64,000 bases of DNA from assembly GCF_027944115.1 (NCBI RefSeq), contig NZ_JAPJZI010000001.1:2914001-2978000 (forward strand), given 5' to 3'. The notes beneath the pieces are model-generated. The model worked only from the letters and a program-made list of their open reading frames with translations. It was not told where the DNA came from and ran no database searches. The position numbers and the translations under genes were made by a program. Below, piece after piece: positions 55,965 through 63,469 of this stretch. Source of the DNA: Hoeflea prorocentri. GTDB taxonomy: Bacteria > Pseudomonadota > Alphaproteobacteria > Rhizobiales > Rhizobiaceae. The stretch's first letter is position 1; each line of letters starts with the position of its first letter.

Positions 55965-56945
55965 ATCAGGATCTGTGTATTCGGCGCCGGTGCCATCGGC
56001 GGATATCTTGGGGTCAAGCTGGCGCAAGCCGGAATGGATGTGAGTCTGGTGGCTCGCGGCCCGCACCTGAACGCCATGCGCGAAAAAGGTCTGACCCTGA
56101 TCGAAGAGGACCAGGCGCCGGTCACGGTGCCGGTCACTGCGTCTGACGATCCTGCGGAGCTTGGCGTCCAGGACTATGTCATCGTCACGCTCAAGGCGCA
56201 TTCGGTTCCGCCCGTGGTCGGACGGATGCAGCCGCTATTCGGTGACAACACCACTGTGGTCAGCGGCGTCAACGGAGTGCCGTGGTGGTATTTCCACAAG
56301 CTCGGCGGCCCGCTCGAGGGCCGTCGTCTTGCCTCCGTCGATCCGGGCAATGCCCAGTGGGACGGCTTCGGGCCGGACCGCGTCCTGGGATGCGTCGTGT
56401 ATCCGGCGGCAGAGGTGATCGAGCCGGGAGTGATCAGGCACATCGAGGGAAACCGCTTTTGTCTTGGCGAACCCGACGGATCGAAGTCCGATCGGGCGAA
56501 GGTGCTGTCCGAAGCAATGATCAAAGCCGGGCTGAAGGCGCCGGTGCGTCCGCGCATCCGCGACGAAATCTGGGTGAAGCTATGGGGTAACCTCTCCTTC
56601 AATCCGATCTCGGCTCTGACCCATTCGACGCTGGACGTGCTGTGCACCGATCCCGGCACCCGGGCGGTGGCGCGGGCCATGATGGTCGAGGCGCAAGAGA
56701 TCGCTGAGAAACTGGGTGTGCGCTTCCCGATCGACGTCGATCGCCGCATCGACGGCGGCGCTGCTGTCGGCGCCCACAAGACTTCCATGTGGCAGGACCT
56801 GAATCTCGGCCGCCCAATGGAAATCGACGCGCTGGTCACAGCCGTCCAGGAATTGGGCCAGCTGACCGGGACACCAACACCGACCATCGACACGGTCTTG
56901 GCTCTGATCCAGCTACGAGGGCGAACGGCTGGGCTTTACGGCTGA
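55965..56945 (+). CDS. Ketopantoate-reductase-like (ApbA/PanE) oxidoreductase, likely ATC start
   Basis: 326 residues if initiated at the ATC at 55965. The Rossmann motif 'FGAGAIGGYLG' begins four codons later, and GGGAGGA (55951-55957) lies seven bases upstream. The frame has no ATG, GTG or TTG between its upstream stop and residue 24, and the first ATG (56034) would delete the NADPH-binding strand. Homologues typically begin 'MRIC.FGAGAIGG', aligning M with this ATC. C-terminal 'KLWGNLSFNPISALTHST' and 'RPMEIDALV' are PanE-family marks. Probably reduces a 2-oxo acid with NADPH; not necessarily ketopantoate. Confidence 0.75.
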   Translation: MRICVFGAGAIGGYLGVKLAQAGMDVSLVARGPHLNAMREKGLTLIEEDQAPVTVPVTASDDPAELGVQDYVIVTLKAHSVPPVVGRMQPLFGDNTTVVSGVNGVPWWYFHKLGGPLEGRRLASVDPGNAQWDGFGPDRVLGCVVYPAAEVIEPGVIRHIEGNRFCLGEPDGSKSDRAKVLSEAMIKAGLKAPVRPRIRDEIWVKLWGNLSFNPISALTHSTLDVLCTDPGTRAVARAMMVEAQEIAEKLGVRFPIDVDRRIDGGAAVGAHKTSMWQDLNLGRPMEIDALVTAVQELGQLTGTPTPTIDTVLALIQLRGRTAGLYG

Positions 56946-57009
56946 CATCGCGATTGGTGGATTGATCCTGTGAAACCTTCGGGTCCGGTCCCGCCCGGTT
57001 TTAGATCTT

Positions 57010-57230
57010 TTTCAGGCCGGGCTTCGCGACCGGCTCATGGCCCCCGGAGGTCGCTGCCGAAGCAATACGCGCCTATGTCGGGGAGACCAACCGGCCGAAC
57101 AGGGAACGGCGGCTACAGCCGCGCTCTCACCGATCGTCTCCGCAAGTTGGAGGCCGGGCACGAGGAACTGACCGAGAGGCTCTCATGCACTTCCGCCGCC
57201 ATCCCGGACATTCATCCGAATTGCAGCACC
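57010..57230 (+). pseudogene. Serine recombinase C-terminal remnant, frameshifted
   Basis: Three pieces in different frames read as the tail of a large serine recombinase: 'GLRDRLMAP', then after an extra C near 57042 'EVAAEAIRAYVGETN' and 'RERR', then with a small deletion 'NGGYSRALTDRLRKLEAGHE' and 'IPDIHPN'. The catalytic N-terminus is absent. It lies just beyond the last B6-cluster gene and beside repeat B, so it marks a former mobile-element or island end. Confidence 0.65.
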
Positions 57231-57271
57231 CAACCATCGTCAAGCGAAAGCGCAATGATGGACGGACACTG

Positions 57272-57327
57272 GATGATGATGGAAAACTTCTTGATATCAA
57301 TTACTTCTGAGAACACCGGTCAACCGC
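57272..57327. repeat. Repeat B, right flank of the B6 cluster
   Basis: Direct copy of repeat A (34581-34636) at 46 of 56 positions. Contains GATGATGATGG and TATCAATTACTTC. Lies immediately after the recombinase remnant. Confidence 0.6.
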
Positions 57328-57401
57328 AATCAACACGGATTCCTCGCAACCCCTACTCCCATTCGATGATCAATGAGCTGATTAAATCACTGTTTTCATA
57401 A

Positions 57402-58222
57402 TGAATTTGTCTGCGACAATTCGCACATACCGTCAGAAGTACCGTCATTGGTGTAAGCTTCTGATATTGCTTTATTATTCCTGCAAGCGAATTCAGAATT
57501 ATCTGAATAAGAAGAAAAGAAATCTAGGTGAACCGGACGTACCGACACGCGGATTATGATTGAGGTCAGGATCTGCAGCAAACCGCCCTGCCCTGCCCCA
57601 GTCTGTTTCATGGACTGATTGATATGTTTAGGGAAAAGATCCTCAAGCCAGTCCAAACTGTTTCAGGCTGCCTCATTCAAGCTCCGCACTTTTGCAGCTC
57701 ATTTGAATCCCAGCTTGATCGATAGCGTCACGTCTCTGGAAATACCTCGCCCGTCTCACCTTCTATTTCCTTGTTCACGCCGCGGACGGTTCATTTGCAT
57801 CAAGATGAGCTTCCAGTTTTTGTTGATCCCAGGTTAGGGTACAAAACGCAAGATTTTGCCTTGAGGGTGTCCCCTTAGCGAAAACTCAGCGTCGTCGCCT
57901 TTGTCAGCCCAGGCATCGAAAAAGGTTCCGATCGGATACCTATCAGCCATGTCCGAAATAAACTTCCAAAACCAATGTGGTCAAAGTCGCTCAAACTCCG
58001 AGTTCGATGATGGAAATTCGGGCCGTGTGTGACAAAAGATAGACCCCAGTAATTTCGCTAAACCGGAAGAAAGTTGCGGCCGACGTCAAAAATGATAGTC
58101 GAAAGGGGATCTGCAATCAGCTGGTTAGTACCGCTGAGGTCGCGACATCTAACAATGGCATCAAACAGTTTCTTTGAAGCCTAGAACACTGGGGATCATT
58201 GATTTAAAGTAGTTTTTCGTTA
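57402..58222. other. Gene-poor decayed region right of the B6 cluster
   Basis: About 820 AT-richer bases. The only item worth naming is a 38-codon minus-strand frame (57834-57950, 'MADRYPIGTFFDAWADKGDD...') that looks protein-like but is too short to assign; it may be a gene end. No ribosome sites or terminators stand out. The low coding density and base composition suggest old horizontally acquired sequence. Confidence 0.35.
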
Positions 58223-59257
58223 TCAATTCAGATCAGTTGATTGATGGACAGCGCTTTGTTGAGTACGTGCGGTCTTGTCGTCAACAAATGGCAAATCGAC
58301 GCTACTAAGCGCCTCCTTCGCAGACTGAACTCGGTGAATCACTTTTGGCATGGCTATGCGAAGATGGTTGATCGCCTGCTGTCTGATTTCGTACAGATCC
58401 AAGTTCTGCATGGCCGAAATTATATTCAAATGCTCTTCGAAAAACGGCTCTTCGGCCGGTAGATCAACTTCATTGCCTAATACATATCGGCTCGCCAAAT
58501 GCAGACAATTTGTGCGGCGCAAAGACTCCGATATCTCCTGGTTGGGGCACTCCTTTACACAACCTATATGGAGCTCTTCTTCCATCTTGTAGAGTTCCGC
58601 GGGATCGACGTTTGGGTAAAACTTTATTGCAAGCTCCAGGCGCGACGCGATTTTATCCAGTTTTTCAGGGGAAAGCTTTTCTGCAGTCAGTGCCAGCGCT
58701 TCAGGTTCTAGCAAAATACGGAGCTCATAAAGCGCGGCAATGCGTTCCTGATCGAGCGCAACCGTGTGCCAGCGTGAACTCCCATCACGAATAACAAGTC
58801 CGTTGGCTTGGGCCTGCAGCAAAACTTCATGCATGACCGTTCTACCCACGCCATAGTAGCCGGCTGCATCAGATTCATTTATCCGAAGTTGGCCGCGAAT
58901 GGCGCAACGAACAAGATCTGGTTCGACTTGGTCATACAGTTTTTCGGATAAACGGACTTTAAGTGCACCCGTTTCGTCAGAAGCCAACCCAAGTGTTTCG
59001 GCAGTAATGGGCCGACGGTCGACAGTGCCATCAGTCGTTGGAACAAGAAAACCACGCCCCGAAGACCGAGTTACCAAGCCTTCAGAATGGAGCTGGGCTA
59101 TTGCCGCTTTCACTGGCGTACGGCTCGCTCCGATCAATGTTGCAACCGAAGATTCAACGATTACTTGCCCTGGACTTAGCCTTCCTTCTTCGATGGCTCC
59201 CTTCAGTAGGGCATGAGTTTTTGATACCAGATTTTGGTTCCTACCCTTTTTGTGCAC
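58223..59257 (-). CDS. GntR-family regulator with two winged-helix domains and FCD domain
   Basis: 344 residues from the GTG at 59257, which has GGAG eight bases upstream; a TTG at 59284 lacks one. Residues to about 75 form a winged helix ('ATLIGASRTPVKAAIAQLHS'), a second, similar helix-turn-helix follows near 130-165 ('ESDAAGYYGVGRTVMHEVLL'), and an FCD ligand domain occupies the C-terminal part ('ALYELRILLEPEALALTAE'). Two tandem DNA-binding domains are unusual in this family. Divergent from the DUF1330 gene and the sugar genes beyond it. Confidence 0.78.
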   Translation of the reverse strand: MHKKGRNQNLVSKTHALLKGAIEEGRLSPGQVIVESSVATLIGASRTPVKAAIAQLHSEGLVTRSSGRGFLVPTTDGTVDRRPITAETLGLASDETGALKVRLSEKLYDQVEPDLVRCAIRGQLRINESDAAGYYGVGRTVMHEVLLQAQANGLVIRDGSSRWHTVALDQERIAALYELRILLEPEALALTAEKLSPEKLDKIASRLELAIKFYPNVDPAELYKMEEELHIGCVKECPNQEISESLRRTNCLHLASRYVLGNEVDLPAEEPFFEEHLNIISAMQNLDLYEIRQQAINHLRIAMPKVIHRVQSAKEALSSVDLPFVDDKTARTQQSAVHQSTDLN

Positions 59258-59525
59258 CAACTTCGCTCCGACGGTAACGCCCAAGAGGCTGTTTCGAAAA
59301 CCTAACCGATGTTGGATGATCGTGCTTAAATGCTAGTCCAAACTGTCGTTAAAGACAACTTGGAAGATCTCACAAACATCACCGACCATCCACGGTAACA
59401 TAGCCGTAATAAGCATCATTATGAAAGCGATCCGACCGATACAAAGGCAAATGCTCCAATTCCCTTTGTGCCGCAACCCGCTCGAACAGGTCGACCGCAA
59501 TATCTCATATTATTAGTGGATATTG
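59258..59525. other. Divergent regulatory gap
   Basis: Holds the promoters of the dual-winged-helix regulator and the DUF1330 gene. TTGGA and TCCAA (59312-59316, 59357-59361) form a loose inverted repeat. No gene seen. Confidence 0.35.
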
Positions 59526-59553
59526 TTGACAAAGGCCATAAATAGAAGATAAC
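59526..59553 (+). promoter_or_regulatory. Sigma-70-like promoter of the DUF1330 unit
   Basis: TTGACA (59526-59531), 16-base spacer, GATAAC (59548-59553). The expected start is about 55 bases before the TTG start of the DUF1330 gene. Confidence 0.5.
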
Positions 59554-59618
59554 GATTGTTTGGTCACCTGATCCCCAGCACATTTCATGAGGGATCTCGC
59601 AGAGGGCAGGAGGGAAGC

Positions 59619-59984
59619 TTGACCGGCAACATCTACACCATCGCGTTTCATGATGAGGTTGATGGTGAGGCAGCCTTGCCGGCTTATGCAGAGTTGGTAG
59701 CACCCGCAGTTCTGGCCGCTGGAGCCCGATATCTTTGTCGCGGTGAACCGGTCGCTATCAACGAAGCCAGATTGAAGGCGAGAGCAACCTTGCTCGAATG
59801 GCACTCATTGGAGAAAGCCTTAGCACTTTATTCAGATCCTCAGTACTTGGCGGCGCTTGAAAAGCTCCGAGGAATGGTCGAGCGCGACATTCGCATTGTC
59901 CCGTCGTTTGATGCAGGAGCTTTGTTTTCAGAAAAAGATCAGACCAGCAGCATCGATGTAGCCACGTCAGAAAGATCGGATTGA
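59619..59984 (+). CDS. DUF1330-family protein
   Basis: 121 residues from a TTG at 59619, preferred because CAGGAGGG lies five bases ahead; the frame is open to 59556 without a ribosome site. The core 'YTIAFHDEV', 'AARYLCRGEPV'-like 'GARYLCRGEPVAI', 'LLEWHSLEKALALYSDPQY' and 'ERDIRIVPS' is the ferredoxin-like DUF1330/dimeric alpha-beta barrel. Function unknown; such proteins sit in many catabolic clusters. A charged tail of about 20 residues is extra. Confidence 0.7.
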   Translation: MTGNIYTIAFHDEVDGEAALPAYAELVAPAVLAAGARYLCRGEPVAINEARLKARATLLEWHSLEKALALYSDPQYLAALEKLRGMVERDIRIVPSFDAGALFSEKDQTSSIDVATSERSD

Positions 59985-59985
59985 G

Positions 59986-60269
59986 ATGCTCAAGACCATG
60001 GGATTTCCATCGCGTTACATTCAAGGGCCCGGGGCTCTTGCACAGGCCGACAGCTTGCCGAAGGAGCTTAGGCACAACAGGCTGGCGCTGCTTTGCGAAA
60101 AAACCGTGCGAGAGGTTGCATTGCTGGGGCTGCTTGACAGTTTCAATACTGCCGGGCACGCCTCGGACGTTGTTCAATTCTTCGGTGAAATAAACCTCGA
60201 GACCATCGCTGACTGCAAACATAAGATCGCCGACCATCAGCCGGATGTTGTCATTGGTCTTTGCGGTAA
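59986..60269 (+). pseudogene. Glycerol-dehydrogenase-like (GldA) N-terminal remnant
   Basis: Begins at an ATG one base after the DUF1330 stop. 'MLKTMGFPSRYIQGPGALAQ', 'RLALLCEK', 'FFGEIN' and '[11 protein letters not shown]' follow the order of iron-type polyol dehydrogenases (GldA), where the last would be 'IGLGGGK'. The sequence then changes abruptly into an unrelated ABC ATPase gene. Only the first third of the enzyme remains, without its metal site. Confidence 0.6.
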
Positions 60270-60655
60270 AAAACCCCGTCCATCAACCAAAAGGTCGGGA
60301 ATCTATCAGGCGGGAACCAACAGAAAATCGCGATGCCCAAATGGCTGGCTGCCAGCGTCGAGGTGCTGACCGTGGAAGAACCCACGGTGGGGATCGATGT
60401 GAAAAGCAAGGCCTATCTGCGGGAGCTTGCCGATGATGCACCGCTCTTCTGCTGATAACAAGTGACTTACCAGAAATGATCTCTCTGGCGGATCGGATTT
60501 TGCTGATGGATGAATTTATTTTGAAAGGCGAAGTCAAAAATACTCGTGATTGCAAAGCGATGCGTCAATGCGGGATGGAATATTTCCATCATTCCGAGGA
60601 TGAGCTGCGGGCAGCGAACGCCGCATCATCAGCTGAGGAAGGAAGAAAGGCGTGA
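60270..60655 (+). pseudogene. Sugar ABC ATPase (RbsA type) C-terminal remnant with frameshift
   Basis: From about 60270 the frame reads '[20 protein letters not shown]', then 'KWLAASVEV', '[20 protein letters not shown]', the signature, Walker B region and following helix of RbsA-type second domains. Loss of one G near 60438 (GATGATG-CACC for GGCACC) shifts the frame; the other frame continues '[20 protein letters not shown]' and 'GEVKNTRDC' to a stop at 60655. That stop overlaps the GTG of the next gene. The first domain and most of the gene were lost at the junction with the GldA remnant. Confidence 0.72.
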
Positions 60656-61641
60656 AGTTTAATACAACGGCAAACGATCACTTGACGCTATCACAGATCG
60701 GCCTGGGTACCGGACCACTTGGCGGGCTATATGCTGAAAGCCCGCGTAGCCGGGCCATGCAGGTACTGGAATGCGCCTGGGAAAATGGGATTCGTTACTT
60801 CGATACGGCGCCATTTTATGGCTACGGATTGGCCGAGCGTCGGGTTGGGGACTTTCTTCAGGGGAAAGACGGTGACAGTTGGGTTCTGTCGACCAAAGTG
60901 GGTCGATTGCTTAAGCCAGACGTTGGCCCCCCAACCGATATCGCTGATTTTGTAAACGGTCTGAAGTTCGGCGTCGAATTCGACTATTCCTATGACGGCA
61001 TCATGCGGTCCATCGAAGACAGCTATGCGCGTTTGGGATTAACCAAAATCGATATTGCTTATGTGCATGACATCGGCCGCTTCACTCATTCTCCAGAGAT
61101 GAACGACCACCACATGGCACAGTTGAAAGACGGCGGTTTTCGGGCGCTGGATATGCTGAAAGACAGCGGTACCATCAAGGCCTGGGGAATTGGGGTCAAT
61201 GAAGTTGCAGTTTGCCTTGATGTTTTGGAACGAACCGAATTGGACTGCATCCTGTTGGCCGGGCGCTACACATTGCTGGATCGCTCCGCCGAAGCAGATT
61301 TGCTACCGGCCTGCCGGGCACGCGATATTTCAATCATCGTCGGAGGGATATTCAACTCCGGCATCCTGGCAACGGACGCTGTCGAAAACGGGTATTTCGA
61401 TTATCGCCCGGCGAGCTCTGACATCAAAGCCAGAGTGAGCGCCATGCAGGCGGTCGCGGAGAAAAATGGTCACCAGCTTGCGCGCGCGGCACTGCAGTTT
61501 CCTTTGCGGGAGCCGTTGGTTGTCAGCATGTTGCTCGGCACTGACACAGCAGAAAAGCTCCAGCACAATTTGGACGAATTGGCCGCTCCATTGCCAGACA
61601 GCAATTGGGACCAATACAGCAACCACGCACTGATGGATTAA
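60652..61641 (+). CDS. Aldo/keto reductase (L-fucose/D-threo-aldose dehydrogenase-like)
   Basis: 329 residues starting at a GTG. AKR barrel: 'IGLGTGPLGGLY', catalytic Asp/Tyr in 'YFDTAPFYGYGLAERRVG', Lys in 'LSTKVGRLL', His in 'DIAYVHDIGR'. This is the branch of aldose 1-dehydrogenases (L-fucose, D-threo-aldose) and also of the Microbacterium pyridoxal 4-dehydrogenase. The following fuconolactonase-type gene makes an L-fucose-like sugar the likelier substrate, giving a lactone. Confidence 0.82.
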   Translation: MKFNTTANDHLTLSQIGLGTGPLGGLYAESPRSRAMQVLECAWENGIRYFDTAPFYGYGLAERRVGDFLQGKDGDSWVLSTKVGRLLKPDVGPPTDIADFVNGLKFGVEFDYSYDGIMRSIEDSYARLGLTKIDIAYVHDIGRFTHSPEMNDHHMAQLKDGGFRALDMLKDSGTIKAWGIGVNEVAVCLDVLERTELDCILLAGRYTLLDRSAEADLLPACRARDISIIVGGIFNSGILATDAVENGYFDYRPASSDIKARVSAMQAVAEKNGHQLARAALQFPLREPLVVSMLLGTDTAEKLQHNLDELAAPLPDSNWDQYSNHALMD

Positions 61642-61719
61642 CACCGGCTTCGACATACCAGGCCATTGGCCGACCAGACAGGAACGGCACGTCTCACGAC
61701 AGATCAAAAGGACCTGAAC

Positions 61720-62634
61720 ATGACAACACGTGATATAATAGACGCTCATCACCACCTCTGGTCCTTGGAAGGGAACATGTATCCGTGGCTGCAAAAACCC
61801 GTGCAAATAGGTGTTGGTGGTAACGTCGATAGTATAGCGTCAGACTATTTGTTGAGCGATTACCGCGAAGACACGAAAAGCTATAATCTTCTGGCCTCCG
61901 TGCACATTGAGGCACATTTTGATCGACGCTTTCCTGTGGACGAAACCGCTTGGCTTTCCCAGATGGCTAAAGAATCAGGAGGTCCGGCCGCAATCGTTGG
62001 ATATGCCGCGTTGGAGGATCCGAATGTTAAGGAGATTCTGGAGCGGCATCTTGAACACGGCGATTGCTTCAAAGGCATCCGCCAAATCCTTTGCAATCAC
62101 GAAAACCCGGAGTTTTGCTTTGTCCAGCGTGACGATTTCATGCGAGATGCGCAATGGCGCAAAGGCTTCGGGCTTCTCGCCGAGCTTGGGTTGTCTTTTG
62201 ACCTGATGGTGTACCCGCACCAGCTTCCGGATGCCATCGATCTGGCTGCCTCCTTCCCCGAAACCCAGATTATCATAAATCATGGAGCCATGCCGCACGA
62301 CCGAAGCAAGAACGGCCTGGCGCAATGGCGCGCGGATCTCGTAAAGCTTGCGGGATACGAAAACGTCTCGATGAAGGTGTCAGGTCTCGGGCAGACGGAT
62401 TGGAATTGGACGGGGCAAACGATACGTCCAATGATCCGGGATCTGATCGAAATTTTCGGCCCGAAGCGAGCCATGTTTGCAAGCAACTTCCCGGTCGATA
62501 AAGCCTACAGTAGCTTTGACGTTTTGTTTGGAGCCTTTGAGAAGGCCGTTGAAGACCTGTCCAAAGACGAACAAGACGCGCTTTTCTGGGGCACTGCAAA
62601 CCGGGTCTATCGGCTGAACGCCGCTCCAGCCTGA
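61720..62634 (+). CDS. Amidohydrolase-family lactonase (L-fuconolactonase-like)
   Basis: 304 residues from the ATG at 61720 with AGGA upstream; a GTG/ATG-poor extension to 61666 is rejected. The metal motif 'IDAHHHLW' starts the barrel, with 'FKGIRQILCNH', 'IINHGAMP' and 'FASNFPVDK' typical of amidohydrolase 2 lactonases of fucose/rhamnose pathways. It would hydrolyse the lactone made by the aldo/keto reductase encoded just upstream. Confidence 0.8.
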   Translation: MTTRDIIDAHHHLWSLEGNMYPWLQKPVQIGVGGNVDSIASDYLLSDYREDTKSYNLLASVHIEAHFDRRFPVDETAWLSQMAKESGGPAAIVGYAALEDPNVKEILERHLEHGDCFKGIRQILCNHENPEFCFVQRDDFMRDAQWRKGFGLLAELGLSFDLMVYPHQLPDAIDLAASFPETQIIINHGAMPHDRSKNGLAQWRADLVKLAGYENVSMKVSGLGQTDWNWTGQTIRPMIRDLIEIFGPKRAMFASNFPVDKAYSSFDVLFGAFEKAVEDLSKDEQDALFWGTANRVYRLNAAPA

Positions 62635-62726
62635 TACCAGTTGGTAAACGCCGTTAAAAAAAAGCCCAAGCCCGTGGCAACCTACACACGAAAGCCCACC
62701 AGGTACCGTAGACCGGAAGAAAACAT

Positions 62727-63254
62727 ATGCCCGTAGAAGCTCAAGATGACAATCCACGTATGCCCTACCAGCACGATAATCCATCAGAGGTGCTGGCGGA
62801 TATCGTCATTCCCGACGGTATTCCGGACGACGAACGCGTTTGGGTTCCTCAAGCAGAAAACGTGGATTTTCGCCCACTCATCCTCAACCGCAGTCAGGGC
62901 TATTGGATGAACTTGCTGCGCGTGCGTAAATCCGGAGTTCTGTCGCGCCATCGTCATCCACAGGCCGTGCACGGTTGGGTCCTGAAGGGCCATTGGCACT
63001 ATCTTGAACATGATTGGGTTGCACGCGAAGGCGGTTTCGTTTTTGAACCACCAGGTGAGACGCATACGTTGGTTGTGCCAGACAGTGTCGATGAGATGAT
63101 TACGCTGTTTCAGGTTCAGGGTGTGATGTACTACGTCGATCCCTGGGGAAAGGGCATTGGCTTTGAAGATGTCTTCACCAAGATCGAACTCTGCCGCAAG
63201 CATTACGAATCTGTCGGATTGGGCGCTGATTTCGTCGAGCAGTTCATCAGATAG
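62727..63254 (+). CDS. Cupin protein, 2,4'-dihydroxyacetophenone dioxygenase-like
   Basis: 175 residues, single cupin. 'SRHRHPQAVHGWVLKGHWHY' contains the His ligands (HxH, then His and Glu of the barrel), and 'FVFEPPGETHTLVV' has the fourth ligand. Family members include 2,4'-dihydroxyacetophenone dioxygenase, which cleaves an aryl ketone C-C bond, but many are uncharacterised acetylacetone-like cupins. In a sugar/diol context its substrate may be a hydroxyketone or diketone (inference). Confidence 0.75.
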   Translation: MPVEAQDDNPRMPYQHDNPSEVLADIVIPDGIPDDERVWVPQAENVDFRPLILNRSQGYWMNLLRVRKSGVLSRHRHPQAVHGWVLKGHWHYLEHDWVAREGGFVFEPPGETHTLVVPDSVDEMITLFQVQGVMYYVDPWGKGIGFEDVFTKIELCRKHYESVGLGADFVEQFIR

Positions 63255-63298
63255 GTGTAGGCGGGCTCCATGTTTGAACCTTCAACCGGACAATTCGC

Positions 63299-63469
63299 AT
63301 GACCGCTAGGTCCGTAAAGCTGCTGAGGTGCAGATGTGCCGCGCAAATAGCGCTGGTTGCGGCCGGCATGGCAGGGTGGACGGAGCGGCAATTCGATCCG
63401 GCATTGTCCCGGGAAGGTGTGCGGGAGATCCGTGATCAGTGGCAAAGGAGCGACCATGCAGCGGAATGA
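63299..63469 (+). CDS. Short ORF overlapping the diol dehydratase start
   Basis: 56 codons from ATG 63299 to TGA 63469, overlapping the next gene by 14 bases. The C-terminal part ('AAQIALVAAGMAGWTERQFD', 'IRDQWQRS') looks faintly like the tail of an FGGY sugar/glycerol kinase, so this may be a truncated kinase end. I cannot confirm it. Confidence 0.3.
   Translation: MTARSVKLLRCRCAAQIALVAAGMAGWTERQFDPALSREGVREIRDQWQRSDHAAE

Noticed and set aside
57396-57656. 86-codon minus-strand frame right of the recombinase scar
   Set aside because: No ribosome site or family resemblance; AT-rich decayed DNA.
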